Part shown: in pieces, positions 5,870 through 14,900 of the stretch
How the letters are laid out: each line of letters starts with the position of its first letter
Position numbering within the stretch: the first letter of the stretch is position 1
Assembly: GCA_947383275.1 (NCBI GenBank)
Contig: CANDCW010000035.1
Coordinates: forward strand, 1 to 23,214
From: an uncultured Bacillota bacterium
GTDB taxonomy: Bacteria; Bacillota; Clostridia; Oscillospirales; Oscillospiraceae
DNA: 23,214 bases
Direction: 5' to 3'
Translations under genes and position numbers: made by a program
Notes under the pieces: model-generated
Told to the model about the DNA's origin: nothing
Seen by the model: only the letters and a program-made list of their open reading frames with translations
Databases searched by the model: none

Positions 5870-7399
5870 TTACAGCACCTCCACCGCTTTTCGCTCCACA
5901 TCCAGCAGAGCCCTGTACCGCTCCATATAGGCGTTGAAGCCGTTTACTGTCTCCTCATCCGGCTGGACGGTGGAGCCGGACACCCCTGCGAACACGCGGC
6001 GGTTCAGGTAGTCCTCCAGCGTCTCGCCGCCGGACTTCCACACCCGGTACGCCGCCAAAAGCGCCATGCCGTAGGGGCCGCCCTCCCCCGCCGTCTCCAT
6101 GCAGGCGACCGGGGCATTGCAGGCGGCGGCCATGTAGGTCTGGCCCACCAGCGGAGTCTTGAACAGCCCGCCGTGGCCGGTGAGGGAATCGATGGCGACC
6201 CCCTCCGCCGCCAGAATATCCATGCCGATTTTTAGGGTAGCCATTGTGGAATAGAGCTGGGCGCGGAAGAAGTTGGCCAGGGTGAATTTGCTGTCCGGGC
6301 GGCGCACTACCAGAGGCCGGCCCTCGTCCATGTGGGTCACGCCCTCGCCTGCCAGGTAGTTGCAAACCATTACACCGCCGCAGTCAGTATCGCCCTCTAA
6401 GCTCTTTTCGTACAGTTTCGTGTATAACGCACTGGTATCGGGCGCTGCCCCAAACAGCTCCGCTGTCTCCCGCAACACCCCGGCCCAGGCGTTGGTATCG
6501 TTGGTGCAGTTGTTGCAGTGCACCATGGCCACCGGGGCCCCAGTGGGGGTAGTCACCAGGTCGATTTCCTCGTAGACGCGGGACAGCGGCTTTTCCAAAA
6601 CCACCATGGAGAAAATTGACGTACCCGCCGACACGTTGCCCGTCCGAGGGGCCACGGCGTTGGTGGCGGTCATGCCGGTGCCTGCGTCGCCCTCGGCGGG
6701 GGCAAAGGAGATGCCGGGAGTAAGCAGGTTGTCCAGCAGGGCCGCGCCCCGTTCGGTGAGCGCGCCCGCGTCCGCGCCGGCGGGAAGCACGCTGGGCAGT
6801 ATATTGGCCAGCGTCCAGGGCAAATCGCGGGACTTCACCAACTCGTTAAACTTCTCCATCATTTCCCTGTCGTAGTCCAGGGCCTCGCTGTTGATGGGGA
6901 ACATACCGCTGGTTTCGCCCACACCCACGGCGTTGATGCCGGTGAGCATATAATGGACATAACCCGCCAGGGTGGTGATATGGGCAATCTGGGGAACGTG
7001 GGGTTCCTCGTTCAGAATGGCCTGGTAAAGGTGGGCGATGGACCACCGCTGGGGGATATTGAAGCCGAACAGGGCTGTCAATTCCGCCGCCGCTTGCCCC
7101 GTGACGGTGTTCTGCCAGGTTCGGAAGGGCGTCAGCAGGTTCCAATCCTTGTCGAAAGCAAGGTAGCCGTGCATCATGGCCGAAACACCCATGGCGCATA
7201 TATTCTCCCGACCCTCCACCCCGGACAGGGCGGTCTTCAGGCCCTTCCACACCTCGTCCAAGCTATACGTCCAGATGCCGTTTTCGTAGCTGGACGCCCA
7301 GATGTAGTCCCCGGAGGACACAGGGGTATGCTGTCCATCGACGGCCACCGCCTTGATGCGGGTGGAGCCCAATTCGATGCCAAGGCAAAGTTTTTCCAT
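5870..7399 (-). CDS. FGGY-family carbohydrate kinase, probable L-ribulokinase role
   Basis: This is a 509-residue cytoplasmic sugar kinase. The N-terminal phosphate loop is CLGIELGSTRIKAV, with MGVSAMMHGYLAFD at about 70-83. The catalytic Asp is probably Asp238, in EGDAGTGMTATNAV. It differs from classical AraB (about 560 residues) and looks like the rhamnulokinase-like FGGY branch common in Clostridia. Gene order isomerase-kinase-araD suggests it phosphorylates L-ribulose. ATG at 7399 is chosen over the TTG at 7408 because it matches the N-terminus of the relic paralogue at 1909 and leaves room for a weak GGGG ribosome site. The stop abuts the araD start. Substrate could instead be another ketose. 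Confidence 0.85.
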   Translation of the reverse strand: MEKLCLGIELGSTRIKAVAVDGQHTPVSSGDYIWASSYENGIWTYSLDEVWKGLKTALSGVEGRENICAMGVSAMMHGYLAFDKDWNLLTPFRTWQNTVTGQAAAELTALFGFNIPQRWSIAHLYQAILNEEPHVPQIAHITTLAGYVHYMLTGINAVGVGETSGMFPINSEALDYDREMMEKFNELVKSRDLPWTLANILPSVLPAGADAGALTERGAALLDNLLTPGISFAPAEGDAGTGMTATNAVAPRTGNVSAGTSIFSMVVLEKPLSRVYEEIDLVTTPTGAPVAMVHCNNCTNDTNAWAGVLRETAELFGAAPDTSALYTKLYEKSLEGDTDCGGVMVCNYLAGEGVTHMDEGRPLVVRRPDSKFTLANFFRAQLYSTMATLKIGMDILAAEGVAIDSLTGHGGLFKTPLVGQTYMAAACNAPVACMETAGEGGPYGMALLAAYRVWKSGGETLEDYLNRRVFAGVSGSTVQPDEETVNGFNAYMERYRALLDVERKAVEVL

Positions 7400-7404
7400 G
7401 GCGC

Positions 7405-8880
7405 TCAACCCCAGGGATTCTCGGTGGGATAGGGCAGGGACTTGGGCTGATTATACGCGATATCCTGAACGCCCAGGAACTTGAACACCTCGAACAGCGC
7501 CTTGCCGTAGTGGCCGAAGGCCACCGCGCCGTGGTGGGGGTAGCGCTTCTGGATCAGTACATGGCGGTAGAACCGGCCCATCTCGTGGATGGCGAACACG
7601 CCGATGCCGCCAAAGCTGCCGGTCTTGACGGGCAGCACCTCGCCCTGGGCGATGTAGGAGCGCAGATTGCCCTCGCTGTCGCACTGGAGGCGGTAGAAGG
7701 TGATGTCAGAGGGCGCAATGTCCGCCTCCAGGGTGCCGCGGGTGAAGTCGGGGTCGCTGTCCTGGGGCTCCAGCAGGCGGTGCTGAATGAGCTGGTATTT
7801 CACCGCCCGGTCGGCGCACAGCTTGCAGGCGGGGGTGTTGCCGCAGTGGAAGCCCATGAAGGTGTCGGTGAGCTGATAATCGTACTTGCCGCGAATCTGC
7901 TCCTCCCACATCTGGGCGGGGACGGAGTTGTTGATGTCCAGCAGGGTCACCGCGTCGCCGCTGACGCAGGCCCCGATGTACTCGCTGAGCGCGCCATAGA
8001 TGTCCACCTCGCAGGCCACGGGGATGCCACGGGCGGCCAGACGGGAGTTGACGTAGCAGGGCTCAAAGCCGAACTGGCTGGGGAACGCGGGCCAGCACTT
8101 GTCCGCGAAGGCCACATACTTGCGGGAGCCCTTGTGGTTCTCCGCCCAATCCAGCAGGGTCAGCTCAAACTGCGCCATCCGCTCGCCCAAATCCGGGTAG
8201 AAGCGGCCCTCGCCCATCTCGGCCGCCATCTCGTCGCAGACGGCGGGAATGCGGGGGTCGCCCGCGTGCTCCTTGTACGAAACCAGCAGATCCAGCTCGG
8301 AGTTCTCCTCCACCTCTACGCCCAGCTCATACAGCCCCTTGATAGGGGCGTTGCAGGCAAAAAAGTCCTGGGGCCGGGGGCCAAAGGTGATGATCTTCAG
8401 GTTCTTCACGCCGATCACCGCCCTTGCGATGGGCACGAAGTCCGCAATCATTTTGGTGATGTCCTCCGCCGTGCCCACGGGGTACTCCGGGATGTAGCCC
8501 TTCAGATGGCGCATCCCCAGGTTGTAGGAGCAGTTGAGCATACCGCAGTAGGCGTCGCCGCGCCCATTGATGAGGTCGCCGTCCCCCTCGGCGGCGGCCA
8601 CGAACATACAGGGGCCGTCAAAGTTTTTGGCAATGAGGGTCTCGGGGGTCTCGGGGCCGAAATTGCCCAGGAACACCACCAGGGCGTTGCAGCCGTGCTC
8701 GTTCACATCGGCCAAGGCTTTCAGCATATCCAGCTCGTTCTCAACGGTGACAGGGCACTCGTAGAGGTCGCCCGCATAGGCGGCTTTGATGGCGGCGCGG
8801 CGCTTCTCGCTCAGGGCGATGGGGAAGCAGTCCCGGGAGACAGCGATGAGGCCAAGTTTTACGTCAGGGATGTTTTTCAT
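7405..8880 (-). CDS. L-fucose/L-arabinose isomerase family protein
   Basis: This 491-residue protein belongs to the AraA/FucI aldose-ketose isomerase fold. It has LVVFLGNFGPETPETLI near the N-terminus, an NLKIITFGPRPQDFF segment, a likely metal-site region CEVDIYGALSEY and a C-terminal RYPHHGAVAFGHYG segment. It is not a classical AraA by motif, but its place before the FGGY kinase and araD makes L-arabinose to L-ribulose isomerisation the best guess. AGGAGG precedes the ATG at 8880. It ends a few bases before the kinase start. Alternatives are L-fucose, D-arabinose or a further pentose. No xylA-type xylose isomerase is present in the window, so this enzyme might be broad in range. Confidence 0.85.
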   Translation of the reverse strand: MKNIPDVKLGLIAVSRDCFPIALSEKRRAAIKAAYAGDLYECPVTVENELDMLKALADVNEHGCNALVVFLGNFGPETPETLIAKNFDGPCMFVAAAEGDGDLINGRGDAYCGMLNCSYNLGMRHLKGYIPEYPVGTAEDITKMIADFVPIARAVIGVKNLKIITFGPRPQDFFACNAPIKGLYELGVEVEENSELDLLVSYKEHAGDPRIPAVCDEMAAEMGEGRFYPDLGERMAQFELTLLDWAENHKGSRKYVAFADKCWPAFPSQFGFEPCYVNSRLAARGIPVACEVDIYGALSEYIGACVSGDAVTLLDINNSVPAQMWEEQIRGKYDYQLTDTFMGFHCGNTPACKLCADRAVKYQLIQHRLLEPQDSDPDFTRGTLEADIAPSDITFYRLQCDSEGNLRSYIAQGEVLPVKTGSFGGIGVFAIHEMGRFYRHVLIQKRYPHHGAVAFGHYGKALFEVFKFLGVQDIAYNQPKSLPYPTENPWG

Positions 8881-8897
8881 GATGTTTTCCTCCTATA

Positions 8898-9533
8898 TCA
8901 AATATCGTTGGCAATGTCGTTGTTATCGCCGGACAGCCGGACGGCGGCGCCTTGTCCGGCCTCGGCGCTGTCCTCATGGGCCAGCAGCCACTTGTTCCGG
9001 GCCCAGAGCAGTTGATCCTCCTCTGTTATGGCCTTGATGGCGGGTTTTGCCTCGTTGGTGCCCCGGGGCAGCGCCACCGCCACCCGGAAGCCCTCGGCCT
9101 CGTCGGTGTGGCAGGGGGCATAGTGCAAAGTGGTGGCGTACACCTCCACCAACACCCCGGCGGGGACGCGAAACGCCCGGACTTTTGCGGTGTCCAGCAT
9201 ACCGTCCACGATTTCGTCCTGCTTGGCCAGCAGGAGAATGAAGTCATGGGTGCCCACGTTAAACTCGCTGTCCCGGTGGTACTCCAGGCAGTTCAATTTG
9301 GTGTTGCGGCCCCAGCACATCCCCAGCTGGACGGGCATCCCGCCGTAGGCGTTGGCACCAAACAGTTCAAAGATGGGCAGGGCCTCCAGCTCAGGAATGG
9401 TGGGCTGGTAGGTGGTGCCACTTTCCGGCAAGGGGATGGCTTTCATGGCCGCCAGCAGGCCATCCAGCTTATAGCCCTTATGCACCTGCCCATAGGGGGA
9501 AAATTCTGCGTCAAATATGCTTTTGATCTCCAT
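8898..9533 (-). CDS. DUF4867 protein, cupin-like, unknown function
   Basis: This is a 211-residue protein recognised as the DUF4867 type found beside sugar genes in Clostridia. Two blocks look like a small metal-binding beta-barrel. The first is CLEYHRDSEFNVGTHDF (His86, Glu90, His96). The second is VPAGVLVEVYATTLHYAPCH (His137, His142), with the Pro-x-Gly and His spacing of cupins such as ureidoglycolate lyase or KduI. ATG at 9533 is preferred. The earlier ATG at 9548 is itself part of the ATGAGGAGG that serves as ribosome site, and xylB ends in the same place. Lying between xylB and the isomerase, it may act on a sugar: isomerase, mutarotase or lactonase. That is inference. Confidence 0.8.
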   Translation of the reverse strand: MEIKSIFDAEFSPYGQVHKGYKLDGLLAAMKAIPLPESGTTYQPTIPELEALPIFELFGANAYGGMPVQLGMCWGRNTKLNCLEYHRDSEFNVGTHDFILLLAKQDEIVDGMLDTAKVRAFRVPAGVLVEVYATTLHYAPCHTDEAEGFRVAVALPRGTNEAKPAIKAITEEDQLLWARNKWLLAHEDSAEAGQGAAVRLSGDNNDIANDI

Positions 9534-9544
9534 GCTTGACCTCC

Positions 9545-11020
9545 TCATTTCAACGCTGGAAACACATTTTTTAGGGCCGGGTAGATTTGTTGGAACTTTC
9601 GATATCGCTCCTCGTACCGGGCGGTGAGTTCTGCGTCCGGCTCCACGGTCTGGGCCACGTGGATCAGCGTGTCACAGGCGGCCTGGACGCTTTCAAACGC
9701 CCCGCAGCCCACCATGGCCAGCACCGCGCCGCCGTAGCCGGGGCCCTGCTCGGTCTGTGGCAGGGTCAGCGGAATGCCCAGCACGTTGGCGAAGATGGTC
9801 CGCCATAGGGGCGATTTGGCTCCGCCGCCGCAGATCATGCTCTTGGGGATGGACACGCCCAGGGACTTGGCCACCTCGAAGCTGTCCCGGATGGCAAAAG
9901 CCACACCCTCCAGCACCGCCTGGGTGAGGTCGGCGCGGGTGGTGTCCATGCTCATGCCGATGAACGTGCCCCGGGCATTGGTATCGTTGATGGGGGAGCG
10001 CTCGCCCATGAGGTAGGGCAGGAAGAACACCCGGTTTCGGCCCAACTTATCCTTGCCGATGGGCTTTTGCTCGGTTTGGTAATCGCTGATACCCAAAATG
10101 TCCCCGCACCACCACTTGTTGCAGGAGGCAGCGGACAGCATACAGCCCATCAGGTGCCAGCCGCCGTCCGCGTGGGCGAAGGCATGGAGGGCGTTGTTTG
10201 GGTCAACCCCAAACTTGTCCGAGCTGATGAAGATGGTGCCGGACGTGCCCAGCGAAATATTGCACCCGCCCGCGCCCACGACGCCCGTTCCAACAGCGGC
10301 GGCGGCGTTGTCCCCCGCCCCGGCGCAGACCTTGACGCTCTCGGGTAACCCCAGCTCTTTCGCCACATCGGCTTTCAGGGTTCCCACCGTCTCCCAGCTC
10401 TCGTACGGCTTGGGGAGCTGTTCCTCGGTGACGCCGCAAATTTGACACATTTTCCAACTCCACCGTTTGTGCTCCACGTCCAGCAGGAGCGTCCCGGAGG
10501 CGTCGGAATAATCGGTGCAGTGGATACCTGTCAGCTTGTAATTGATGTAGTCCTTGGGAAGCATGATCTTGCGAATCTTGGCGAAGTTTGACCGCTCGTT
10601 CTCCCGCATCCACAGCAGTTTTGGCGCGGTGAAGCCCGCGAAGGCGATGTTGGCGGTATAACGGCTCAGCTTGCCCTTGCCAATCTCGTTGTTGAGATAG
10701 TCCACCTCTTTGGCCGTCCGCCCGTCGTTCCACAGGATGGCCGGACGGATGACGTTATCATCCTCGTCCAGCGCCACCAGGCCGTGCATCTGGCCGCCCG
10801 CGCCGATGCCAACAACTTGGGCGGCATCAAAGCCACACAGCAGTTCCGACATTCCCTGCATCACTGCCTTCCACCAGTCCTCCGGGGCCTGCTCGCTCCA
10901 CCCCGGCTGGGGGAAAGACAGGGGGTACTCCTTTGTGACCTCGCGGAGCACCGCGCCGCTCCCGTCCACCAGCAGCAGCTTGCAGGCGGAGGTGCCAAGA
11001 TCAATGCCAATATAGAGCAT
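9545..11020 (-). CDS. xylB: Xylulokinase
   Basis: It phosphorylates D-xylulose to D-xylulose-5-phosphate. The 491-residue FGGY kinase has the family's usual length. Motifs are YIGIDLGTSACKLLLVD at the N-terminus, GAGGQMHGLVALD (74-84), ILWNDGRT (95-102), catalytic Asp237 in CAGAGDNAAAAVG, and GGGAKSPLWRTIFAN. AGGAGG precedes the ATG and sits across the stop of the upstream GH2 gene. Its stop overlaps the ribosome-binding region of the DUF4867 gene. It gives the operon a xylose arm, although no xylose isomerase gene lies in the window. Confidence 0.95.
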   Translation of the reverse strand: MLYIGIDLGTSACKLLLVDGSGAVLREVTKEYPLSFPQPGWSEQAPEDWWKAVMQGMSELLCGFDAAQVVGIGAGGQMHGLVALDEDDNVIRPAILWNDGRTAKEVDYLNNEIGKGKLSRYTANIAFAGFTAPKLLWMRENERSNFAKIRKIMLPKDYINYKLTGIHCTDYSDASGTLLLDVEHKRWSWKMCQICGVTEEQLPKPYESWETVGTLKADVAKELGLPESVKVCAGAGDNAAAAVGTGVVGAGGCNISLGTSGTIFISSDKFGVDPNNALHAFAHADGGWHLMGCMLSAASCNKWWCGDILGISDYQTEQKPIGKDKLGRNRVFFLPYLMGERSPINDTNARGTFIGMSMDTTRADLTQAVLEGVAFAIRDSFEVAKSLGVSIPKSMICGGGAKSPLWRTIFANVLGIPLTLPQTEQGPGYGGAVLAMVGCGAFESVQAACDTLIHVAQTVEPDAELTARYEERYRKFQQIYPALKNVFPALK

Positions 11021-11033
11021 ATTGTTATCCTCC

Positions 11034-13436
11034 TCAGTGGATCACAGGGATGGTAACACTCCCTGCGTATCTGCCGTCTGCAACAGCCAGGGTGAGTTCC
11101 GCACCTTCTCCTGCTTGCACGACAGCCAGTGCCTCACCGTAATAGGTGTCGGTACGGTCTGTGGTGTAGCCGATCTCATTGTAGGGGCACGCACTGCCCA
11201 GGCCCAGCAGTCTGCCGCCCGTCACCTTCACGCTGAGGATGCCCCGCTCCAGCGGCTTGACCGTGCCGCTTTCGTCGGTGTATTGCAGTCTGATATGGCA
11301 CAGGCGGCCCGGCTCCACGGCGGCCTCCTCGGGTACAGCCCGCAGCTGTGTTTCCGGGGATGCGGTGCGCAGGGAGCAGCGCCCCAGCTCCTGTCCATGG
11401 CTGTCATAGCTCACCGCTTCCACTGTGCCGTCCTCATAGGTGCTGCGGAATTTGGCCATGCAGTCGTTTTTCAGCTCCTTTTTGCCTGCGCTTTTGCCAT
11501 TCACCAGCAGCTCCACGCTGTGGGCACGGGCGTAGACCTCCACGTTGGCGCTCTTGCCCGCGCAGCCCCGCCAGCTCCAGGAGGGGATGGCGTTGGACAT
11601 TTTCCAGGCGGAGGGGGAGTGCTTGTCGCCGGTGTGGTTCACCGGGCACACGGCGATGTACGGGCCCTTGTCCTGCTCCATGGCCACACGGGTGTACAGC
11701 GCCTCGCCCAAGGGCCGGCCTGTCAGGTCGATCCGGCCGGAACCCGCCGACACCCAGCCCACACCGTGGCCAAAGTCCGGCGCGTAGTCCTGGTACTCCC
11801 AGGAGCCGATGCCCACCTCGCCCAGGTAGTCCATACCTGCCCACACAAAATCGCCCACGATGCGGGGCTCTTTTTTCGCCAGTTCCCGGAACCGGTAGGC
11901 ATCAGAGCAGAAGGTCTCGCTGCCCAGGATCAGCCGGTTCGGGTACTTTCTCAGGTCGCCCTCATAGCGGAAGATGCCATAGTTGTATCCCGCCACGTCC
12001 ATATTGGCGAAGGCGTCCCGGGTTCGCCAGTCACAGGGGGGGAGGGTGGCCCCCAGCTTCATGAAGTTGTCCCCAAACAGCCCCGCCATGTTGTTGAAAA
12101 ACTCGCTGCCCACCGCCTTCTTTTTCTTGGGCACCGCCCCGGCGGCTTTCAGCTTTTCCGCCTTTTCGGCCTCTTTTTTTGCCTTCTCGTCGCTGTAGAC
12201 GCCAAAGCCGACAGAGGACAGGAAATTGAAAAAGATGTTCACGCCGCAGGTGACGGGCCTGGTATCATCCAGCTGGTGGAGATGGTTCGTCAGATCGGCA
12301 GTGAGCTTGATCCCCTTTTCCTGGGCGGTCTCGGACACCTCGTTGCCGGTGGAGTAGAGGATAACTGAAGGGTGGTTGTAGTCCTTGTCCACCATGTCCT
12401 TTAAATCCTGCTTCCACCACTCCATGAAGTAATCCACATAATCATGTTCCGTCTTATGGATGTACCAATGGTCGATGTACTCGTCCATCACCAGCACACC
12501 CAGATGGTCACAGGCATCCAGCAGGAACTTGGAACAGGGGTTGTGGGCGGAGCGGATGGCGTTGTAGCCGTTTTCCTTTAAAATGCGGATCTTGCGCCAC
12601 TCCGCGTCCTCGTAGCAGCAGGCCCCCAGCACACCGTTGTCGTGGTGGATGCAGGCCCCCTGGACAATGACCCGCTCCCCGTTGAGCAGCAGACCGCGGC
12701 GGCCCCACTCCAGGGTGCGCAGACCGAAGGTCTCCACCACCTCATCCGTCCCAAACCTTATCCGGCACGCATAGAGCTGAGGATCGTCCAGGCTCCAGGG
12801 CTTAGCCCCTTCCAGGATCATGGTAAATGTAAACTGCCCCTTGGTCTCCCCGGATGCGGCGGCCAGCTCTCGTCCGTCGTCCAGAACGGCCACGGACACC
12901 GGCCCCGCACCCTCCGTCTCCACCCGCACCTCGATCTGGGCCGGATCCAGGGATAGTGTGCGGATCTTCACCCCGTTGAGCTTGATGTGCTCCCGATCCG
13001 CCGTCCACAAGACAACAGGCCGGTAAATGCCCGCGCCGGAGTACCAGCGGGAGTTGGGCTGGTCGGCGTTGCGGGCGATGACCTCCAAGGTATTTTCCTC
13101 CCCCGCCCGCAGCTTCCCCGTCAGCTCCACATAGAAGTTGGTGTAGCCGTAGGGCCGGAAAGCCAGCTTTTCCCCGTTGAGCCACACCTCGGCGTTGTGG
13201 TACACGCCCTCAAACTCCAACACAGCGCATTGATCCGTCAGCGCTCTGTCCGGCGTAAAAACCTTGGTGTAGAGATAGTCCCGCCCCTCGTACCAGCCGG
13301 TATTGATACCCCCGGCGGACAACTCCGTCCGGGGCTCAGACAGCATGGCGTCGTGGGGGAGGCTGATGGGAACGCCAGGCGCCCGTTCCCCCAAGTACTT
13401 TACCTGCCAGTGGTCATTAAATTGATTTGCTTTCAT
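11034..13436 (-). CDS. Glycoside hydrolase family 2 enzyme (B copy)
   Basis: This is an 800-residue retaining exo-glycosidase with the GH2 layout. An N-terminal jelly roll includes RWYSGAGIYRPV, an immunoglobulin-like domain follows, then a TIM barrel and two C-terminal beta domains. The acid/base is Glu366 in LYSTGNEVSET and the nucleophile Glu507 in LILGSETF. Between them lies a Lys/Glu-rich stretch at about 417-444. There is no signal peptide, so it acts in the cytoplasm. ATG at 13436 has GGAGGGAGC before it and overlaps the end of the upstream GH43 gene by 20 bases. Exact specificity (beta-galactoside, beta-xyloside or alpha-L-arabinopyranoside) cannot be read from the sequence. Confidence 0.9.
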   Translation of the reverse strand: MKANQFNDHWQVKYLGERAPGVPISLPHDAMLSEPRTELSAGGINTGWYEGRDYLYTKVFTPDRALTDQCAVLEFEGVYHNAEVWLNGEKLAFRPYGYTNFYVELTGKLRAGEENTLEVIARNADQPNSRWYSGAGIYRPVVLWTADREHIKLNGVKIRTLSLDPAQIEVRVETEGAGPVSVAVLDDGRELAAASGETKGQFTFTMILEGAKPWSLDDPQLYACRIRFGTDEVVETFGLRTLEWGRRGLLLNGERVIVQGACIHHDNGVLGACCYEDAEWRKIRILKENGYNAIRSAHNPCSKFLLDACDHLGVLVMDEYIDHWYIHKTEHDYVDYFMEWWKQDLKDMVDKDYNHPSVILYSTGNEVSETAQEKGIKLTADLTNHLHQLDDTRPVTCGVNIFFNFLSSVGFGVYSDEKAKKEAEKAEKLKAAGAVPKKKKAVGSEFFNNMAGLFGDNFMKLGATLPPCDWRTRDAFANMDVAGYNYGIFRYEGDLRKYPNRLILGSETFCSDAYRFRELAKKEPRIVGDFVWAGMDYLGEVGIGSWEYQDYAPDFGHGVGWVSAGSGRIDLTGRPLGEALYTRVAMEQDKGPYIAVCPVNHTGDKHSPSAWKMSNAIPSWSWRGCAGKSANVEVYARAHSVELLVNGKSAGKKELKNDCMAKFRSTYEDGTVEAVSYDSHGQELGRCSLRTASPETQLRAVPEEAAVEPGRLCHIRLQYTDESGTVKPLERGILSVKVTGGRLLGLGSACPYNEIGYTTDRTDTYYGEALAVVQAGEGAELTLAVADGRYAGSVTIPVIH

Positions 13437-14889
13437 CTTTTGCTCCCTCCAACGAAAAGAAGTGGAAGTCAACACGTCCCACTCCACAGAATTTGAAATA
13501 CAGTGCCCGTTTCCCGTTATCTAAAGCACAGTCTGCGCGGAACTCCGCCCGCCCACCGATCAGCTTCAGCGGGATGCGCGCCGACACCGTTTGAAAGTCC
13601 GGCCTGCCGGAAAGCAGGAATTCCCCTTCCGCCGCGCCGCTCAATTCCACCGATACAGTTTTGAGCTCCCGGATGTCAAAATACTTGAAGCCTGCCACAG
13701 CGCCGTCCCGCATATTGGCGATGTACTGGCCGCCATCCCCCTCCCGGTCTTTTCCGGTCTGGGTGAAAAAGGGGTGGGTGGCAAATGCCCTCCGGGGGCT
13801 GGGGCAGTCGTACCGCCCCACCCCGTCCCTGCTCCACAGGTTGCAGGCAATATAGGCCGGGTAGCGCCCAATGCCCCGCAGCGGCCCGCCGTTCAGCCCG
13901 CAGGAGGTCAGCTCCGCCTGCCGGAAGGAGCCGTCGGGGCTGCGAACCAGTTTTTCCGCGCAGGCCTGACGGGAATAGGAGTGGCGGTTGGTCTGCCGGT
14001 GGTAGAAGATATACCAGTCCTCCCCGATGTTCAGCAGCCCGCCGTGGGTATTGCCCAGGTAGTTCAGGCCCTTTCGCTCGTCCTCGTTGCCGTCCAGGAA
14101 CAGGTCACCCTGGCTCACCAGCGTGCCTCCGAAGGTGAAGCCGCCGTCGGGCCGGTCGCTGACCGCATAGCACAGCTCGTGGTTGTGCCGGGAGGAGTAG
14201 ACAAAGATGTACTTGTCCCCGTCCTTGCGGATGGAGCTGGCCTCGAAAAACTCGTGGTTGGGGAAGGAGCCGGGGCCCTCCTTGGGAAAAATCACCTGGG
14301 GCTCTCCCTTGATGGTGAGCATATCCCGCTCCAGCTCCACCACCGTGCCACCGTCGTTTTTCAGCTTTTTGAAGCCGGTGACGGCGGCGGGGGTGGGGGT
14401 GTAAAACCCGGAGTACAGCCAGATCCGCCCGTCGTCGTCCGCCAGCACGCCGGGGTCGAAGGGGAACTGGTCGCCTTTTTTCCGGCCCCATACCGTGCCG
14501 TCTGGGTAGCGGACATGGCCCAGGAATTGATAATGCCCCGCCGGAGTGTCGCAGACGGCCACCCCCATGATCCCCATAAAATCGAAGGCGTAGTAGAGGT
14601 AATACCGCCCGTTCGCCCCCCGGCATACGTCGGGGGCGAACAGCAGCCGCAGGCCCAGCTTATTTTTCGGATCCTGGTTCTTGAGGTAGATCACGCCCTC
14701 ATACCGCCAGTCGGACAGGTCGTCCACCGGGGCGGACCAGCACACGTAGTCGTTGACGCAGAAGATGGGCGCGTTGAACCTGTCGTGGGAGCCGTAGACG
14801 TAGACCCGGTCTCCGAACACATGAGGCTCGCCGTCCGGGATGTACTCCCAGCTGGGGAGATAGGGGTTGAACGCCTGCTTTGTTTTCAC
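13417..14889 (-). CDS. Glycoside hydrolase family 43 enzyme (B copy)
   Basis: This is a 490-residue five-bladed beta-propeller hydrolase, probably an alpha-L-arabinofuranosidase or beta-xylosidase. Catalytic base Asp19 lies in SWEYIPDGEP, Asp145 in FDPGVLADDDGR is the pKa modulator, and Glu216 in FFEASSIR is the acid. A C-terminal beta domain of about 110 residues follows a VAGFKYFDI segment and may be CBM6-like. GTG at 14889 is chosen. GAGGGGG lies just upstream, across the symporter stop, and the frame then begins KTKQAFNPYLPSWEY like its paralogue at 20683-22146. Longer in-frame starts would extend into the symporter. No signal peptide is seen. Confidence 0.9.
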   Translation of the reverse strand: MKTKQAFNPYLPSWEYIPDGEPHVFGDRVYVYGSHDRFNAPIFCVNDYVCWSAPVDDLSDWRYEGVIYLKNQDPKNKLGLRLLFAPDVCRGANGRYYLYYAFDFMGIMGVAVCDTPAGHYQFLGHVRYPDGTVWGRKKGDQFPFDPGVLADDDGRIWLYSGFYTPTPAAVTGFKKLKNDGGTVVELERDMLTIKGEPQVIFPKEGPGSFPNHEFFEASSIRKDGDKYIFVYSSRHNHELCYAVSDRPDGGFTFGGTLVSQGDLFLDGNEDERKGLNYLGNTHGGLLNIGEDWYIFYHRQTNRHSYSRQACAEKLVRSPDGSFRQAELTSCGLNGGPLRGIGRYPAYIACNLWSRDGVGRYDCPSPRRAFATHPFFTQTGKDREGDGGQYIANMRDGAVAGFKYFDIRELKTVSVELSGAAEGEFLLSGRPDFQTVSARIPLKLIGGRAEFRADCALDNGKRALYFKFCGVGRVDFHFFSLEGAKDESKSI

Positions 14890-14900
14890 GCCGCGCCCCC

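Noticed and set aside
4283..6235. 650-codon open frame on the plus strand
   Set aside because: It lies antisense to tktN, araD and the kinase, is rich in Gly/His/Val without any family motif, and arises because GC-rich coding DNA has few stops on the other strand.
7510..9015. 501-codon open frame on the plus strand
   Set aside because: It mirrors the isomerase gene and the end of DUF4867, without a ribosome site or recognisable motif.
11022..12368. 448-codon open frame on the plus strand, and a 466-codon one at 13591-14991
   Set aside because: Both are shadows of the GH2 and GH43 genes, whose catalytic residues are intact on the minus strand.
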